Positions 1 through 9,294 of a stretch of 64,000 nt of DNA are shown one piece after another. A model generated the notes under the pieces. The model did not search any database and was not told the origin of the DNA. It saw only the letters and a list, made by a program, of their open reading frames with translations. The DNA is taken from assembly GCA_021773135.1 (NCBI GenBank), contig JAJFKP010000004.1, positions 165,656-229,655 on the forward strand. The letters run 5' to 3'. The position numbers and the translations under genes are program-made. Each line of letters begins with the position of its first letter. Within the stretch, counting starts at the first letter, position 1. Source of the DNA: Woeseiaceae bacterium (GTDB lineage Bacteria > Pseudomonadota > Gammaproteobacteria > Steroidobacterales > Woeseiaceae).

Positions 1-1737
1 CGTTTCAAGTTCCGACGAGCGCTGGCGAACGATATCGCCGTCACCGATTTCAAGTTCTATGCAGCCGGCATCCAGCGCATTATTAGAAATCGCCGCGGCG
101 ACTGCTTCCAACAGCCTGCCCGCCTTAAGCTGCTGTCGTGACAGGTTGATGGCAACGGAAAGGTCCGGCAATTCAAACTTGTGTTGCCAGGCAGCGAGTT
201 GCCGACAGGCTGTATTGATAATCCACTCGCCCGCGGAATGAATGAGCCCGCTGCTTTCGAGAATGTTCAGGAACCTGGTCGGCGGTAACAGGCCAAAACG
301 CGGATGCTGCCAGCGGATCAGCGCCTCCAGGCCAATCAGTCTGCCCGTGCCTACGTCAATACGTGGCTGATAGTGCAGTATGAATTCATCGCGGACGAGG
401 GCATGTCGCAGCCCAACCTCTAATTCTTCGCGCTGCTCGAGCTTGGTGTTCAGTGCATCAGAGTAATACTGAAAGCGTCCGCCGCCGCGATTCTTCGCCT
501 GGTACATGGCCAGGTCGCCAGCCTTGATCAGTTGTTCTGCAGAGTCGCCGGCGCCCGGAAAGATGGCAATGCCGATGCTCGGCGTGGCGTAAACCTCGCT
601 CCCTTTGACGTCGTACTTTTCGGACAGAACCAGCACGAGTTTCTGTGCCGCGGCCGCCGCGTTCTGACTGTCGCCGAAATCTTCAATACAGACGACGAAC
701 TCATCGCCGCCCCAGCGACCAGAGAAATCCCCGACGCGCAGATTCTGGTTAAGCCTTGCCGCAACCTGGCGCAGCAGGTCGTCACCGATATCATGACCCA
801 GCGTGTCGTTAACCGACTTGAAGCGATCGAGATCAACAAACAACAGTGCAATTTTGTGTTTTTGACGCTGCGCTCGCCCTATCGCCTTGCGCAGTTGCTG
901 GGTAAACAGGCGTCGATTGGGTAATTCGGTCAGCTCATCATATTGGGCCTGCTGTTCCAGCTCGACCGTTCTGCGCATGCTGTCGGTGATGTCGCGGAAC
1001 GTGATGACGCCGCCGACCAGTGACCGGCTGCTGTCATAAAGGCCCTGTCCGTTGATGCTGAGTATGGTGTCGAGATAGTCGGCCGTCTGGTAAGCAGCAA
1101 CGTGGTTGGTAAATTTCTCCCCGCGACAGGCGCGCACCAGGGGCAAATCGTTGTGTTCAATTTCTGTCAGGCCGTCGGCGGCGCGGGTGCAGAAACTTTT
1201 CGCCCATTCGCCGTCGGGCTGTTGCCGTGGCGCGAGACCGAGAATGGAACGGGCCGCGGGATTGATATCGAGCACATGCCCGTGGCTGTCGACGACGATG
1301 ACGCCGTCGTTGATGCTTTTCAGAATTGACAGCACGGTCGAGTCGGTTTCTGACAGGCGGTCGAGCAGCTGGTGCCGCTGGATGGCGTGATCGATAACGG
1401 ATTCGATTTCTTCGTGCCCGGCATCATCTGCGCACAGATATCCCTGCGCGCCGGCGCGAACGGCTTCTATTCCCCGATGCTCCTGGTCACGACTGACCAC
1501 CGCAATGACCGGGCTGTCTTTCAGGCCGGTCAGTATGGTTTGCAGGTCCGGCTTGGTCTGGTCTGCAGATGCGCCGGGTTCCAGCATGATCAGGTCGACC
1601 GCGTCGAACAACTCGTCGGGAACAGTCGTTGTTTTGTGGCGGACCAGGTTCCGGCAACAGGCATAGGCTTCCAGCTTGTTGCAGAAGTTGCCGGCGAATT
1701 CACTATCGCCGAGATAGAGGATGGAACGACCCGACAT
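1..1737 (-). CDS. GGDEF/EAL c-di-GMP protein with N-terminal receiver-like and PAS-like regions, C-terminus off the window
   Basis: Reading the minus strand from an ATG at 1737 (in-frame stop just upstream at 1770-1768) gives one open frame to the window edge, 579 codons. The first ~115 residues resemble a response-regulator fold. A PAS-like sensor region follows, then a GGDEF domain with an intact GGDEF signature (revcomp 718-697, RWGGDEF), then an EAL domain with the LEALIRW signature near 330. It should make and/or degrade cyclic di-GMP in the cytoplasm. The third EAL metal motif, normally ELTES-like, reads EIGDGD, so phosphodiesterase activity may be weakened. The domain is cut by the edge, so this cannot be settled here. 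The receiver-like region lacks an obvious DD acidic pocket and may be a pseudo-receiver. Confidence 0.85.
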   Translation of the reverse strand, partial: MSGRSILYLGDSEFAGNFCNKLEAYACCRNLVRHKTTTVPDELFDAVDLIMLEPGASADQTKPDLQTILTGLKDSPVIAVVSRDQEHRGIEAVRAGAQGYLCADDAGHEEIESVIDHAIQRHQLLDRLSETDSTVLSILKSINDGVIVVDSHGHVLDINPAARSILGLAPRQQPDGEWAKSFCTRAADGLTEIEHNDLPLVRACRGEKFTNHVAAYQTADYLDTILSINGQGLYDSSRSLVGGVITFRDITDSMRRTVELEQQAQYDELTELPNRRLFTQQLRKAIGRAQRQKHKIALLFVDLDRFKSVNDTLGHDIGDDLLRQVAARLNQNLRVGDFSGRWGGDEFVVCIEDFGDSQNAAAAAQKLVLVLSEKYDVKGSEVYATPSIGIAIFPGAGDSAEQLIKAGDLAMYQAKNRGGGRFQYYSDALNTKLEQREELEVGLRHALVRDEFILHYQPRIDVGTGRLIGLEALIRWQHPRFGLLPPTRFLNILESSGLIHSAGEWIINTACRQLAAWQHKFELPDLSVAINLSRQQLKAGRLLEAVAAAISNNALDAGCIELEIGDGDIVRQRSSELET

Positions 1738-2039
1738 CAGGCCCGGGTTGCCTCTGCCAACGTAATCCTAGTCACATTGGCCCAACGAGATATTATAAGT
1801 GGTTTCCTGCATGCTCTTGTCGCTGGGCCAGATATCCTGATTTTCGTTGTTTCTTATGGAAAATTTCGGTCACGGAGACCGTAACGCCCCCCCAAAGCTA
1901 GGCGCATAATACCAGAATCATTGCAAAACTCAGTCTGAAATCAACAATTTGCTTGATGTTTTACGCCGCGAACGTAAATCAATTAAACGGATGTCCTTCT
2001 TGTTACATCTAAGTAGTAAACCACGGGGAGAATTGGCCG
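1738..2039. other. Intergenic region between divergent genes
   Basis: About 300 bases between the divergent GGDEF/EAL and sigma-factor genes. It is AT-rich from 1900 to 2020 and must hold both promoters. A GGGGAGAA purine stretch near 2022-2029 is the likely ribosome-binding site of the sigma gene. I found no hairpin and no recognisable riboswitch. Confidence 0.5.
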
Positions 2040-2636
2040 TTGCGAGCGCAATCGACCAGACAGTCAGGAATATCGCAGGATGGTCTGGTCTCTGTGGTAA
2101 CTGAAGCGCCAACGGACGAATCTCGCTGGGTGCGACTGGCGAAGAAGGCGGACGCCGCCGCCTTCGAGAAGCTCTATCGCCTGCATGTGGACCGGGTCTA
2201 CGGACTTTGTCTGCGCATGACGGGCAATCCGGCGGAGGCGGAGGACTGCGTACAGGATGCATTCATACAGGCGTGGAACAAGCTCGAACTGTTTCGGGGT
2301 GACAGTTCCTTTGCAACCTGGATGCACAGGGTGGCCGTGAACACGGTGCTGGGTCGCATGCGCAAATCGAGACGCGAACAGGACCGCATACGGGCGGTCT
2401 CCGATGTCATCCCGGTAACGGAAACGATCGCCGACGATGGAGAACTGCAGGACCTGGAACAGGCTATTAACGAACTTCCGAGCGGCGCCAGGCACGTGTT
2501 CGTGCTGCACGCGGTCTACGGCTACAGCCACAACGAGACCGGCAGCATGCTGGGTATCGCCGAGGGCACCAGCAAAGCACAATTAAGTCGTGCCAGGAGA
2601 CTGCTGGTACAACAACTGGAAACGGAAAACGTATGA
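2040..2636 (+). CDS. ECF-family RNA polymerase sigma factor
   Basis: 198 aa. Sigma region 2 spans roughly residues 30-105, with the region 2.2 acidic stretch AEAEDCVQDAF expected for RNA polymerase binding. A region 4 helix-turn-helix (GYSHNETGSMLGIAEGTSKAQLSRAR) lies near the C-terminus. The ORF opens with TTG at 2040, and a GTG at 2094 is an alternative start. The stop overlaps the ATG of the next gene (ATGA), so the two are translationally coupled, as in sigma/anti-sigma pairs. Its target promoters cannot be named. The six-copy motif at 12.9-22.6 kb more probably belongs to the second ECF sigma factor at 21.3 kb. Confidence 0.9.
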   Translation: MRAQSTRQSGISQDGLVSVVTEAPTDESRWVRLAKKADAAAFEKLYRLHVDRVYGLCLRMTGNPAEAEDCVQDAFIQAWNKLELFRGDSSFATWMHRVAVNTVLGRMRKSRREQDRIRAVSDVIPVTETIADDGELQDLEQAINELPSGARHVFVLHAVYGYSHNETGSMLGIAEGTSKAQLSRARRLLVQQLETENV

Positions 2637-3211
2637 CAGACAGTAATAAAATTGAAGAGGCGGTGATGGAAAAAGCGGCACAGCTGCCGACATCCATCGC
2701 GCCGCAGCGCGATTTGTGGCCCTCGATCGAACAGGCCCTCAGCACGCCGGCCCGGCCCGCGCGCACAGGGCGGGGTTCGATATGGGCGCAGGCAGCCGCC
2801 GTGCTACTGCTCGTTGGCGCGTCGTCGGCGTTGACCTATACCATCGTCAAAGACGGCGGCGGCGAGGCAACACCGCTCGTGCAGGATTTGCCACAACTGG
2901 TTTTCGAACCGGTCTCCGGCAGCTTCGGCAGTCAGTACAACTTAGGGCCCGGCTACCAAGACGCAAGAAGATACCTGGCGACCGGTTACGAGCGTGAACT
3001 TGCGCGCCTGGACCCGGAAACGCGCGCCGACATAGAGGCCAACGTCGCCACTATCGAACAGGCCATCAGGGATATTAATGTGTCCCTGGCTGAAGAGCCG
3101 GACAACGTTTTGTTGCAGCAATTGCTGTTGAGCACTTACCGGGAAGAGTTATCCCTGATGCTCACGGTAGAAGAAATTGGCAGTGCGACAATGCGCCGCG
3201 ATGATATTTAG
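2633..3211 (+). CDS. Probable anti-sigma factor, single-pass membrane protein
   Basis: 192 aa. A cytoplasmic segment (~1-48) is followed by one transmembrane helix (~50-71, AAAVLLLVGASSALTYTIV) and a periplasmic, acidic, helical C-terminal part. It overlaps the sigma gene by 4 bp. Position, topology and size are those of a membrane anti-sigma factor that would hold the upstream ECF sigma. No zinc-finger HxxxCxxC motif is seen, so it is not a ZAS-type factor and the call rests on context. Confidence 0.65.
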   Translation: MTDSNKIEEAVMEKAAQLPTSIAPQRDLWPSIEQALSTPARPARTGRGSIWAQAAAVLLLVGASSALTYTIVKDGGGEATPLVQDLPQLVFEPVSGSFGSQYNLGPGYQDARRYLATGYERELARLDPETRADIEANVATIEQAIRDINVSLAEEPDNVLLQQLLLSTYREELSLMLTVEEIGSATMRRDDI

Positions 3212-3272
3212 CATGGGTGTTTGTGCCGGGTCGGCGGACAATGTGCCGGCCTTGCGGAGGGAGTTTGGGAAA

Positions 3273-4148
3273 ATGAAGTTGTTAAAGGTAATGGGTTTAA
3301 GCCTTGTCAGCACGCTGGCAATCGCGGATACGACCATCAATGAAACGCTGGATGCTGACGAGGACGGTGAGGTGATCGTCTCCAATGTGTCGGGTTCTGT
3401 CGAAGTTGAGGGATGGTCACGTAACCAGGTCCAGGTTACCGGGACGTTGGGCGATCGCGTCGAGGAACTGATCTTCGAGCGCGATGGCGACGAGATCCTG
3501 ATCAAGGTGAAGTTACCGCGCAACAGTTCGAGAAGCGCCGCCAGCGATCTCGTTATCAAGGTGCCCGAGGCCAGTTCACTGGACATCAACACGGTCAGCG
3601 CGGATATCGAAGTGTCGGGCGTTGAGGGTGATCAGGACTTAAACGCCGTCAGCGGCGATATCACCACCGCCTTTTACGGGTCGGAGCTGGACGCCGAGTC
3701 GGTCAGTGGAGATATCGAGGTGGCGGGTAATAACCAGGTGGGAAACATACGCCTGCAGACAGTCAGTGGCGACATTGACACCGAAAACCTGGCCGGGGAG
3801 TTCCGGGGCGAATCGGTCAGCGGCGATGTCACGGTGGTTGGCGGGTCCTTTGAAAGGGTGCGGGCCGAGACCGTAAACGGGGAAATAGTGCTGCACGCAC
3901 GCCTGGCGGACGGCGGCCGCATGGATGTCGAGACCATCAACGGGGCGGTGGACGTTGATTTTAAAGGAGACGTTTCTGCTGAAATCGATATCGAAACATT
4001 TAACGGCAGTATCAGGAACTGTTTCGGCCCGGAATCTGTCAGAACGAGCAAGTATGCGCCCGGGCGTGAGCTGGATTTCACCGAGGGGAGCGGCTCTGGC
4101 CGGGTTCGGATCAATACGCTGAACGGCAGCGTGCGCCTCTGCAAATAA
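3273..4148 (+). CDS. DUF4097-type secreted beta-helix protein
   Basis: 291 aa from the ATG at 3273 (a GGAGGGAG purine stretch lies just upstream; the frame is open from 3177 but that part overlaps the previous gene). The N-terminal ~19 residues (MKLLKVMGLSLVSTLAIAD) form a signal peptide. The rest consists of short repeats of the type VSGDIEV / VNGEIVL / INGAVDV, the hallmark of DUF4097 proteins, which fold as a right-handed beta-helix. It lies directly after the sigma/anti-sigma pair, probably in the same operon, and would act in the periplasm or on the surface. The function of such proteins is not established. Confidence 0.8.
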   Translation: MKLLKVMGLSLVSTLAIADTTINETLDADEDGEVIVSNVSGSVEVEGWSRNQVQVTGTLGDRVEELIFERDGDEILIKVKLPRNSSRSAASDLVIKVPEASSLDINTVSADIEVSGVEGDQDLNAVSGDITTAFYGSELDAESVSGDIEVAGNNQVGNIRLQTVSGDIDTENLAGEFRGESVSGDVTVVGGSFERVRAETVNGEIVLHARLADGGRMDVETINGAVDVDFKGDVSAEIDIETFNGSIRNCFGPESVRTSKYAPGRELDFTEGSGSGRVRINTLNGSVRLCK

Positions 4149-4172
4149 GCGGAGACCACATTTGCCGGCAAG

Positions 4173-4205
4173 GGCCGCCCGTCTGCGGACGCTGGTGGCC
4201 TTTTT
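4173..4205 (+). terminator. Rho-independent terminator after the sigma/DUF4097 operon
   Basis: GGCCGCC at 4173-4179 pairs with GGTGGCC at 4194-4200 (one G-U pair), followed directly by TTTTT. It sits 25 bases after the DUF4097 stop codon. Confidence 0.7.
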
Positions 4206-4307
4206 AGTGACAAAAAGTCACAGACCGGACATTGCCGCATTTGTTATTCTTAGCTCATTCGCACTCACCCCCAATCGAGGCCGGACCAGCGTCCGGAAAG
4301 TGGCACC

Positions 4308-6473
4308 ATGGCTCGTCTTATTAAAATACTTCTTATTGCTCTTGCAGCCGTCGTCGGCGTGGTCGCCGTCGCTGCCATCGGCCTGCTGCTCTTTTTCGAC
4401 CCGAATGATTTCAGGGACCGGATATCGGCGAGTGTGAAAAACCAGACCGGTCGAGACCTGGTCATCCAGGGAGATCTGTCACTCAGTCTCTTCCCCTGGA
4501 TCGCCGTCGAGGTCGGTCGCACGGAACTTGGCAATGCCGACGGCTTTAGTGATGAACTGTTTCTCAGTTTTGAACAGGCAAGTTTAAGCGTACGCCTCGC
4601 CCCGCTGATTCTGAGACAAGAGGTAACGGTGGGTACGGCATCGCTGGCCGGCCTCAATGTCAACCTGGAAGTCGCCAACAACGGCTCCAACAACTGGGAT
4701 GATCTTGCTGCCGGTGGCAGCGAAGGTACAGCGCCCGAAGATGCGTCCGGCGACGCGGCTGTGATTGACGTCGCCAATATCGAAGTAAGCGATGCGAACG
4801 TGTCATACAAAGATGGCCAGGCCGGATCGGCCTACACGATCAATAATCTTGAGTTCAAGACCGGCCGGATCGTGGCCGACACGCCGATTGATATGTCCGG
4901 CGAATTCGACTTCGCCGCAATGCCCGGAGAACTCGGTGGACATATTGTGTTTCGCGGCACATCGACCATGAGCGACGGCGCACAACAATTATCACTCGCC
5001 GGGCTGAATGTTACGGGAACGCTGAACGGGATCGTTTCGCAGCCTGCCGAATTCAATTTCGACGCGCGTGAAATCAATGTCGACACTGCGGCCCAAAGCG
5101 TTAACGCCGGTGAAATGGACCTGTCGGTGCTGGGCCTGTCGATGGCAGCCGACGTCGAGCCGTTTTCATACGCCGGTTCGCCGCAGCCGAAGGCCGCCTT
5201 GCGCGTTGCCGAGTTTTCCCTGAAGGACCTGATGCAGGCGCTCGACATCGAGCCGCCGGTGACGGCCGATCCCGACGCAATGCAGCGCGTTTCCTTCAGT
5301 GCAAATGCTGCCGTTGGCGATACCGCAATTGCGCTCTCGGCGATGACGCTGGCACTCGACGATTCATCCATGACGGGCAGCCTGTCGGTACCCACTACCA
5401 ATACCGGTGCACTTAAATTCGATCTCAATGTCGACTCCATCGTGCTCGACGCTTACATGGCGCCGGCCGATGACAGCGCAGCAGGCGCTGCCGATGAAGC
5501 CGACGATATTGAAATCCCGGTCGACCTGATTCGCACGCTGAACGCAAACGGCAGCTTCACCATCGACCAGGCGTTCCTGTCAGGCATGGAATTCGAAAAC
5601 CTGGAGCTTGGTGTCAACGCGGCCGGCGGCAATCTGCGCCTGCATCCGCTGGCTGCCGATTTTTACGACGGGTCATATAGCGGTGATGTGCGCGTCGATG
5701 CATCCCGCGACGTGCCGAGCGTGTCTGCGAATGAAAACATCAGCGACGTCAACCTGGCGTCGATGGCAAAAGCGCTGTTCGACCAGGACAACATTTCCGG
5801 AACGATAAATGGCGGGTTTATTTTGAGCGGCGCTGGCCAGACCCTGTCCGCAATTCGCAGCGATCTCGATGGCAGCATGTCCATCGAGCTTGCCGACGGC
5901 GCCTGGGAGGGCATCGACGTCTGGCACCGGTTACGCAGCGCGCGAGCGTTATTTCGCCAGGAGCCGGCGCCCGAGCCAACCCTGCCCGCCAGGACCAAAT
6001 TCTCCTCGGTGACGGCAACCGGCGTGGTCACCAACGGCATATTCCAGAATAATGATTTCCGCGCCGACCTGCCGTTCCTGCAGCTCACCGGCGCCGGCAT
6101 CGTCGACCTGAATACCACCGAAGTTGATTACGGGCTGCAGGTTCGCGTGCTGGATCGGCCGGAGTTCATGGCCGGGGCGACCGCAGCAGAGCTCGAGGAT
6201 TTCACTGAAACCGTGGTGCCGCTGAAAATCACCGGTCTGATGAGCTCGCCCAGCGTCAAGCCCGACATTGGCGGCATCTTCCGCGGCCAGGTTGAAGAGG
6301 CGCTCGAAGAGAAGAAACAGGAGCTCAAGAAGGACCTGTTGAACCGCATTATCGGTGGCAGCAACGAGCCGGTCGATGCGGACGATCCGGACGCCGCGAC
6401 GGAAGAACCGCAGGAAGAGGACCTGGAAGACAGGCTGAAAAAGGACCTGCTCAAGAAAATATTTGAGCGCTAA
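4308..6473 (+). CDS. AsmA family protein
   Basis: 721 aa. An N-terminal membrane anchor (residues ~4-30, rich in V, A, L and I) is followed by FFDPNDFRDRISASVKNQTGRDLVIQGDLSLSLF-like sequence typical of AsmA N-termini. A long periplasmic beta-rich body and the AsmA C-terminal region (FLQLTGAGIVDLNTTEVDYGL) follow. The last ~70 residues are highly charged (KK/EE repeats). AsmA-like proteins are linked to outer-membrane lipid transport and homeostasis. It heads a tight run, with 23 bp to the SRPBCC gene and then mutY and yggX, an order common in gammaproteobacteria. Confidence 0.9.
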   Translation: MARLIKILLIALAAVVGVVAVAAIGLLLFFDPNDFRDRISASVKNQTGRDLVIQGDLSLSLFPWIAVEVGRTELGNADGFSDELFLSFEQASLSVRLAPLILRQEVTVGTASLAGLNVNLEVANNGSNNWDDLAAGGSEGTAPEDASGDAAVIDVANIEVSDANVSYKDGQAGSAYTINNLEFKTGRIVADTPIDMSGEFDFAAMPGELGGHIVFRGTSTMSDGAQQLSLAGLNVTGTLNGIVSQPAEFNFDAREINVDTAAQSVNAGEMDLSVLGLSMAADVEPFSYAGSPQPKAALRVAEFSLKDLMQALDIEPPVTADPDAMQRVSFSANAAVGDTAIALSAMTLALDDSSMTGSLSVPTTNTGALKFDLNVDSIVLDAYMAPADDSAAGAADEADDIEIPVDLIRTLNANGSFTIDQAFLSGMEFENLELGVNAAGGNLRLHPLAADFYDGSYSGDVRVDASRDVPSVSANENISDVNLASMAKALFDQDNISGTINGGFILSGAGQTLSAIRSDLDGSMSIELADGAWEGIDVWHRLRSARALFRQEPAPEPTLPARTKFSSVTATGVVTNGIFQNNDFRADLPFLQLTGAGIVDLNTTEVDYGLQVRVLDRPEFMAGATAAELEDFTETVVPLKITGLMSSPSVKPDIGGIFRGQVEEALEEKKQELKKDLLNRIIGGSNEPVDADDPDAATEEPQEEDLEDRLKKDLLKKIFER

Positions 6474-6496
6474 ACGTTTTGCGCAAGCATCCGACA

Positions 6497-7066
6497 ATGC
6501 AGGCCGGTTTCCTGCTGATACCGGTACTGCTGTTTTTCTGCAGCGGTATCCGCGGCGCCGATCTCCAGGAGATCGAAGTCGAGCGCGAAGACAACGTTTA
6601 CAACATGAACTCGGTGAGCTGGCTCGATGTCAGGCCAGAATTGCTGTACAGCATCCTGGCTAACCACGACCTGTTTACTAATTTCACCAGTGCGGTGATT
6701 GAATCGCGCAACGTAGAACCAGATGAAAAAGGGCGCCCGCGATTTTTTTCGCGCTTCGAAGGCTGCGTCGTGCTCTTCTGCAAATCATTTGTGCGTAATG
6801 GGCACCTCGAATTAACACCGCACGAGGAGCTCATTGCGATCGTCGATCCGGAGACCAGCGACTTCAAACACAGTCGTGAGCGCTGGACACTGGAGCCGGA
6901 GGAAGGCGGCACAAGAATGACGTATGAATTTGAGATGATTCCGGACTTCTGGGTGCCGCCGGTCATTGGTCCGTTCTACATTAAACGAGCGCTTAAAAGA
7001 GGCGGCGAAAAAGCGGTCGACAGGATCGAGGCGCTCGCCAAGAAAATAGAACAAGAGACGCACTGA
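6497..7066 (+). CDS. SRPBCC/START-like lipid-binding domain protein, exported
   Basis: 189 aa from the ATG at 6497 (a TTG at 6479 is possible). A signal peptide (MQAGFLLIPVLLFFCSGIRGA) is followed by a polyketide-cyclase/START-like domain: the segment from SVSWLDVRPELLYSILANHD onward resembles ubiquinone-binding/Coq10-like proteins, and it ends with the amphipathic helix GGEKAVDRIEALAKK. It lies between asmA-like and mutY, 3 bp before mutY, and is probably cotranscribed. An envelope role with hydrophobic ligands is inferred from the fold only. Confidence 0.7.
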   Translation: MQAGFLLIPVLLFFCSGIRGADLQEIEVEREDNVYNMNSVSWLDVRPELLYSILANHDLFTNFTSAVIESRNVEPDEKGRPRFFSRFEGCVVLFCKSFVRNGHLELTPHEELIAIVDPETSDFKHSRERWTLEPEEGGTRMTYEFEMIPDFWVPPVIGPFYIKRALKRGGEKAVDRIEALAKKIEQETH

Positions 7067-7069
7067 GCC

Positions 7070-8140
7070 TTGGATAAAGCCGGCTTTTCCGCCAGGGTCC
7101 TCGAGTGGTTCGACCTGCACGGGCGCAAAGACCTGCCGTGGCAGATAAACCCGACGCCTTACCGGGTGTGGATTTCTGAGGTGATGCTGCAGCAAACGCA
7201 GGTGGCCACGGTCATTCCCTATTTCGAGCGCTTCATGGCGTCTTACCCGGACGTGGCCGCGCTGGCGGGTGCTGAGCTCGACGCAGTGCTGCATCACTGG
7301 TCGGGTCTGGGCTACTACGCGCGTGCGAGAAACCTGCACAAAGCGGCGCTGAAAATCGTTGCGGAATACGGCGGCCGGTTTCCGGACGTGTTTGCAGATG
7401 TCCTGGCGTTGCCCGGTGTTGGCCGTTCCACCGCCGGGGCGATACTGGCGCTGTCCGGCAATCAGCGGCATGCCATCCTGGACGGCAACGTCAAGCGGGT
7501 GCTCGCCCGACAGCACGCGGTCGAAGGCTGGCCTGGCGCCGGCGCGGTGGCAGACAAGCTGTGGCTGCTGGCAGAAAAGCACACGCCTGACAAGCGCGTC
7601 GCGGAATACACGCAGGCGATGATGGATATTGGCGCCACGCTCTGCAAACGCACCGCACCGCTGTGCGTCGACTGTCCCATAGCGATTTACTGCAGGGCGC
7701 ACGCAATGGGGCGGGAGAGCGACTATCCCGGCCGGAAACCGAAAAAGAAGAAACCGCTTAGACAAACGCAGATGCTGCTGGTGTGCAGTAATGATGAGAT
7801 CTACCTGGAGCGACGCCCGGCGACCGGGATCTGGGGCGGCCTCTGGAGTTTCCCTGAACTGGAAAGTGGCGGCAACGTTGCTGACTGGTGCCAGGAGCGT
7901 TTGCGCCTTTTGCCCCTCAGAGTTGAGCGATGGCAGTTGATTCGCCACAGCTTCACGCACTTCGATCTGGATATACAGCCGATCGCCGTGCGTACGCAGG
8001 GTGCATCAAGTAGAGTTGCGGACAGCGACGAACGCGTCTGGTACAACCTGTGCACGCCCCCGCAACTGGGTATGGCGGCACCGGTCAGCAACCTTATTCA
8101 ACAATTGAAAGAGCAGGAAGAACATGTCCAGAATGGTTAA
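7070..8140 (+). CDS. mutY: A/G-specific adenine glycosylase MutY
   Basis: 356 aa, starting with TTG at 7070. It removes adenine mispaired with 8-oxoguanine. Visible features: the catalytic Glu in [10 protein letters not shown] (residue ~37), the helix-hairpin-helix [13 protein letters not shown], the catalytic Asp in [12 protein letters not shown], the 4Fe-4S ligand pattern C-x6-C-x2-C-x5-C ([17 protein letters not shown]) and a C-terminal NUDIX-like domain ([12 protein letters not shown]). Length is normal. The 3' end overlaps yggX by 17 bp, the usual mutY-yggX arrangement. Confidence 0.97.
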   Translation: MDKAGFSARVLEWFDLHGRKDLPWQINPTPYRVWISEVMLQQTQVATVIPYFERFMASYPDVAALAGAELDAVLHHWSGLGYYARARNLHKAALKIVAEYGGRFPDVFADVLALPGVGRSTAGAILALSGNQRHAILDGNVKRVLARQHAVEGWPGAGAVADKLWLLAEKHTPDKRVAEYTQAMMDIGATLCKRTAPLCVDCPIAIYCRAHAMGRESDYPGRKPKKKKPLRQTQMLLVCSNDEIYLERRPATGIWGGLWSFPELESGGNVADWCQERLRLLPLRVERWQLIRHSFTHFDLDIQPIAVRTQGASSRVADSDERVWYNLCTPPQLGMAAPVSNLIQQLKEQEEHVQNG

Positions 8141-8390
8141 TTGCATCGTGCTTAAGGCAGAGGCCGAGGGGCTCGACTATGCCCCCTATCCCGGCGAACT
8201 GGGGCAAAAGATCTATGACAATGTTTCCAAAGAAGCCTGGCAGCGCTGGCTTGGTCATCAAACGATGCTGATCAACGAATACCGCCTGACGCCAATCGAG
8301 CCGGAAGCACGCAAGTTTCTCGAAACGGAAATGGATAAATATTTTTTCGGCGAGGGCTCTGCGGCGCCGAAGGAATTCGTGCCTGAATAA
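8124..8390 (+). CDS. yggX: Probable Fe(2+)-trafficking protein YggX
   Basis: 88 aa, full length for the family ([54 protein letters not shown] end). YggX protects iron-sulfur clusters and takes part in iron handling, consistent with its place behind the Fe-S enzyme MutY, whose stop lies inside this gene. ATG at 8124 is preceded by AGGAAG; an internal ATG at 8133 is an alternative start and closer to family N-termini. Confidence 0.95.
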   Translation: MSRMVNCIVLKAEAEGLDYAPYPGELGQKIYDNVSKEAWQRWLGHQTMLINEYRLTPIEPEARKFLETEMDKYFFGEGSAAPKEFVPE

Positions 8391-8436
8391 CGGCAGCGCC
8401 GCCGCTGACTCTGAGATAAATCGACGGTGAATTCGG

Positions 8437-9138
8437 ATGGCTGAAAAAGTAGCAATAGTGACTGCCGGCGGCAGCGGCATGGGTGCCGGCGCCGCGCGCA
8501 GGCTGGCGGCCGATGGCTACCGTTTAGGCGTGCTGTCGTCCTCTGGCAAAGGCGAGGCACTTGCAGAAGAACTCGGTGGAGTCGGTGTCACCGGTTCCAA
8601 CCAGTCGAATGAAGATCTGCAAAACCTGGCAGACCAGGTGCTTGCCAAATGGGGTCGCGTCGATGTGCTGGTCAACAGTGCCGGGCATGGACCGCGGGCG
8701 CCGATTCTGGAGCTGAGCGATGACGACTGGCACACAGGCATGGACGTATACTTTATGAACGTTGTTCGTCCGACCCGCATCATTGCGCCCATCATGGTTA
8801 AGCAAAAGTCCGGTGTGATCATCAACATCTCCACGTTCGCGGCGTTCGAGCCCGATCCGGTCTTTCCGACCTCGGGCGTTTTTCGCGCGGGGCTTGCGGC
8901 CTACACGAAGCTGTTTTCGGATCAGTACGCGGCAGAGAACGTCCGTATGAATAATGTATTGCCCGGCTTCATCGACAGCCTGCCGGAGAAGGAAGAGTTT
9001 CGGGAACGCATTCCGATGGGACGCTACGGTAAGACGGAAGAGATCTCCGACGTGATTGCTTTCCTCGCATCGGACGGTGCCGGCTACATCACGGGGCAAA
9101 ACATTCGCGTGGATGGCGGCATGACAAGATCGGTCTGA
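8437..9138 (+). CDS. SDR-family oxidoreductase with non-canonical active site
   Basis: 233 aa Rossmann protein with the NAD(P) motif TAGGSGMG near the N-terminus, the NSAG motif (residues ~80-83) and the C-terminal DGG of FabG-like enzymes. The active-site YxxxK is absent: where YSASKA is expected the sequence reads SGVFRA, so Tyr is Ser and Lys is Arg. The Ser of the triad (INISTF) is present. It may be a divergent SDR with another role or a non-catalytic binder. It is separated from yggX by 46 bp. Confidence 0.85.
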   Translation: MAEKVAIVTAGGSGMGAGAARRLAADGYRLGVLSSSGKGEALAEELGGVGVTGSNQSNEDLQNLADQVLAKWGRVDVLVNSAGHGPRAPILELSDDDWHTGMDVYFMNVVRPTRIIAPIMVKQKSGVIINISTFAAFEPDPVFPTSGVFRAGLAAYTKLFSDQYAAENVRMNNVLPGFIDSLPEKEEFRERIPMGRYGKTEEISDVIAFLASDGAGYITGQNIRVDGGMTRSV

Positions 9139-9294
9139 TCTGTTGCTTTTAACCCCCCAGTAGCCGGAAGCGCAATCCGATCTGCCTGAACGGGTTCTTA
9201 CCTCCCGCGTGCATTGAAGTAATACGCAATCTGGCTGGTGCTGTTTTTTCTATCGCGGAGTTGGCAGTGCGACGCAATCTGTCAGATGGTGTTC

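Noticed and set aside
1372..1884. Plus-strand frames over the GGDEF/EAL gene
   Set aside because: The minus-strand frame contains receiver-like, PAS-like, GGDEF and EAL signatures in order; the plus frames are shadows.
1850..1930. Possible c-di-GMP riboswitch upstream of the GGDEF/EAL gene
   Set aside because: CCAAAGC and purine stretches recall GEMM elements, but the conserved GNRA loop, paired helices and spacing are not present on either strand.
6812..7960. 382-codon minus-strand frame opposite the SRPBCC and mutY genes
   Set aside because: The plus strand encodes a complete MutY; the antisense frame has shadow-like composition and no domain.
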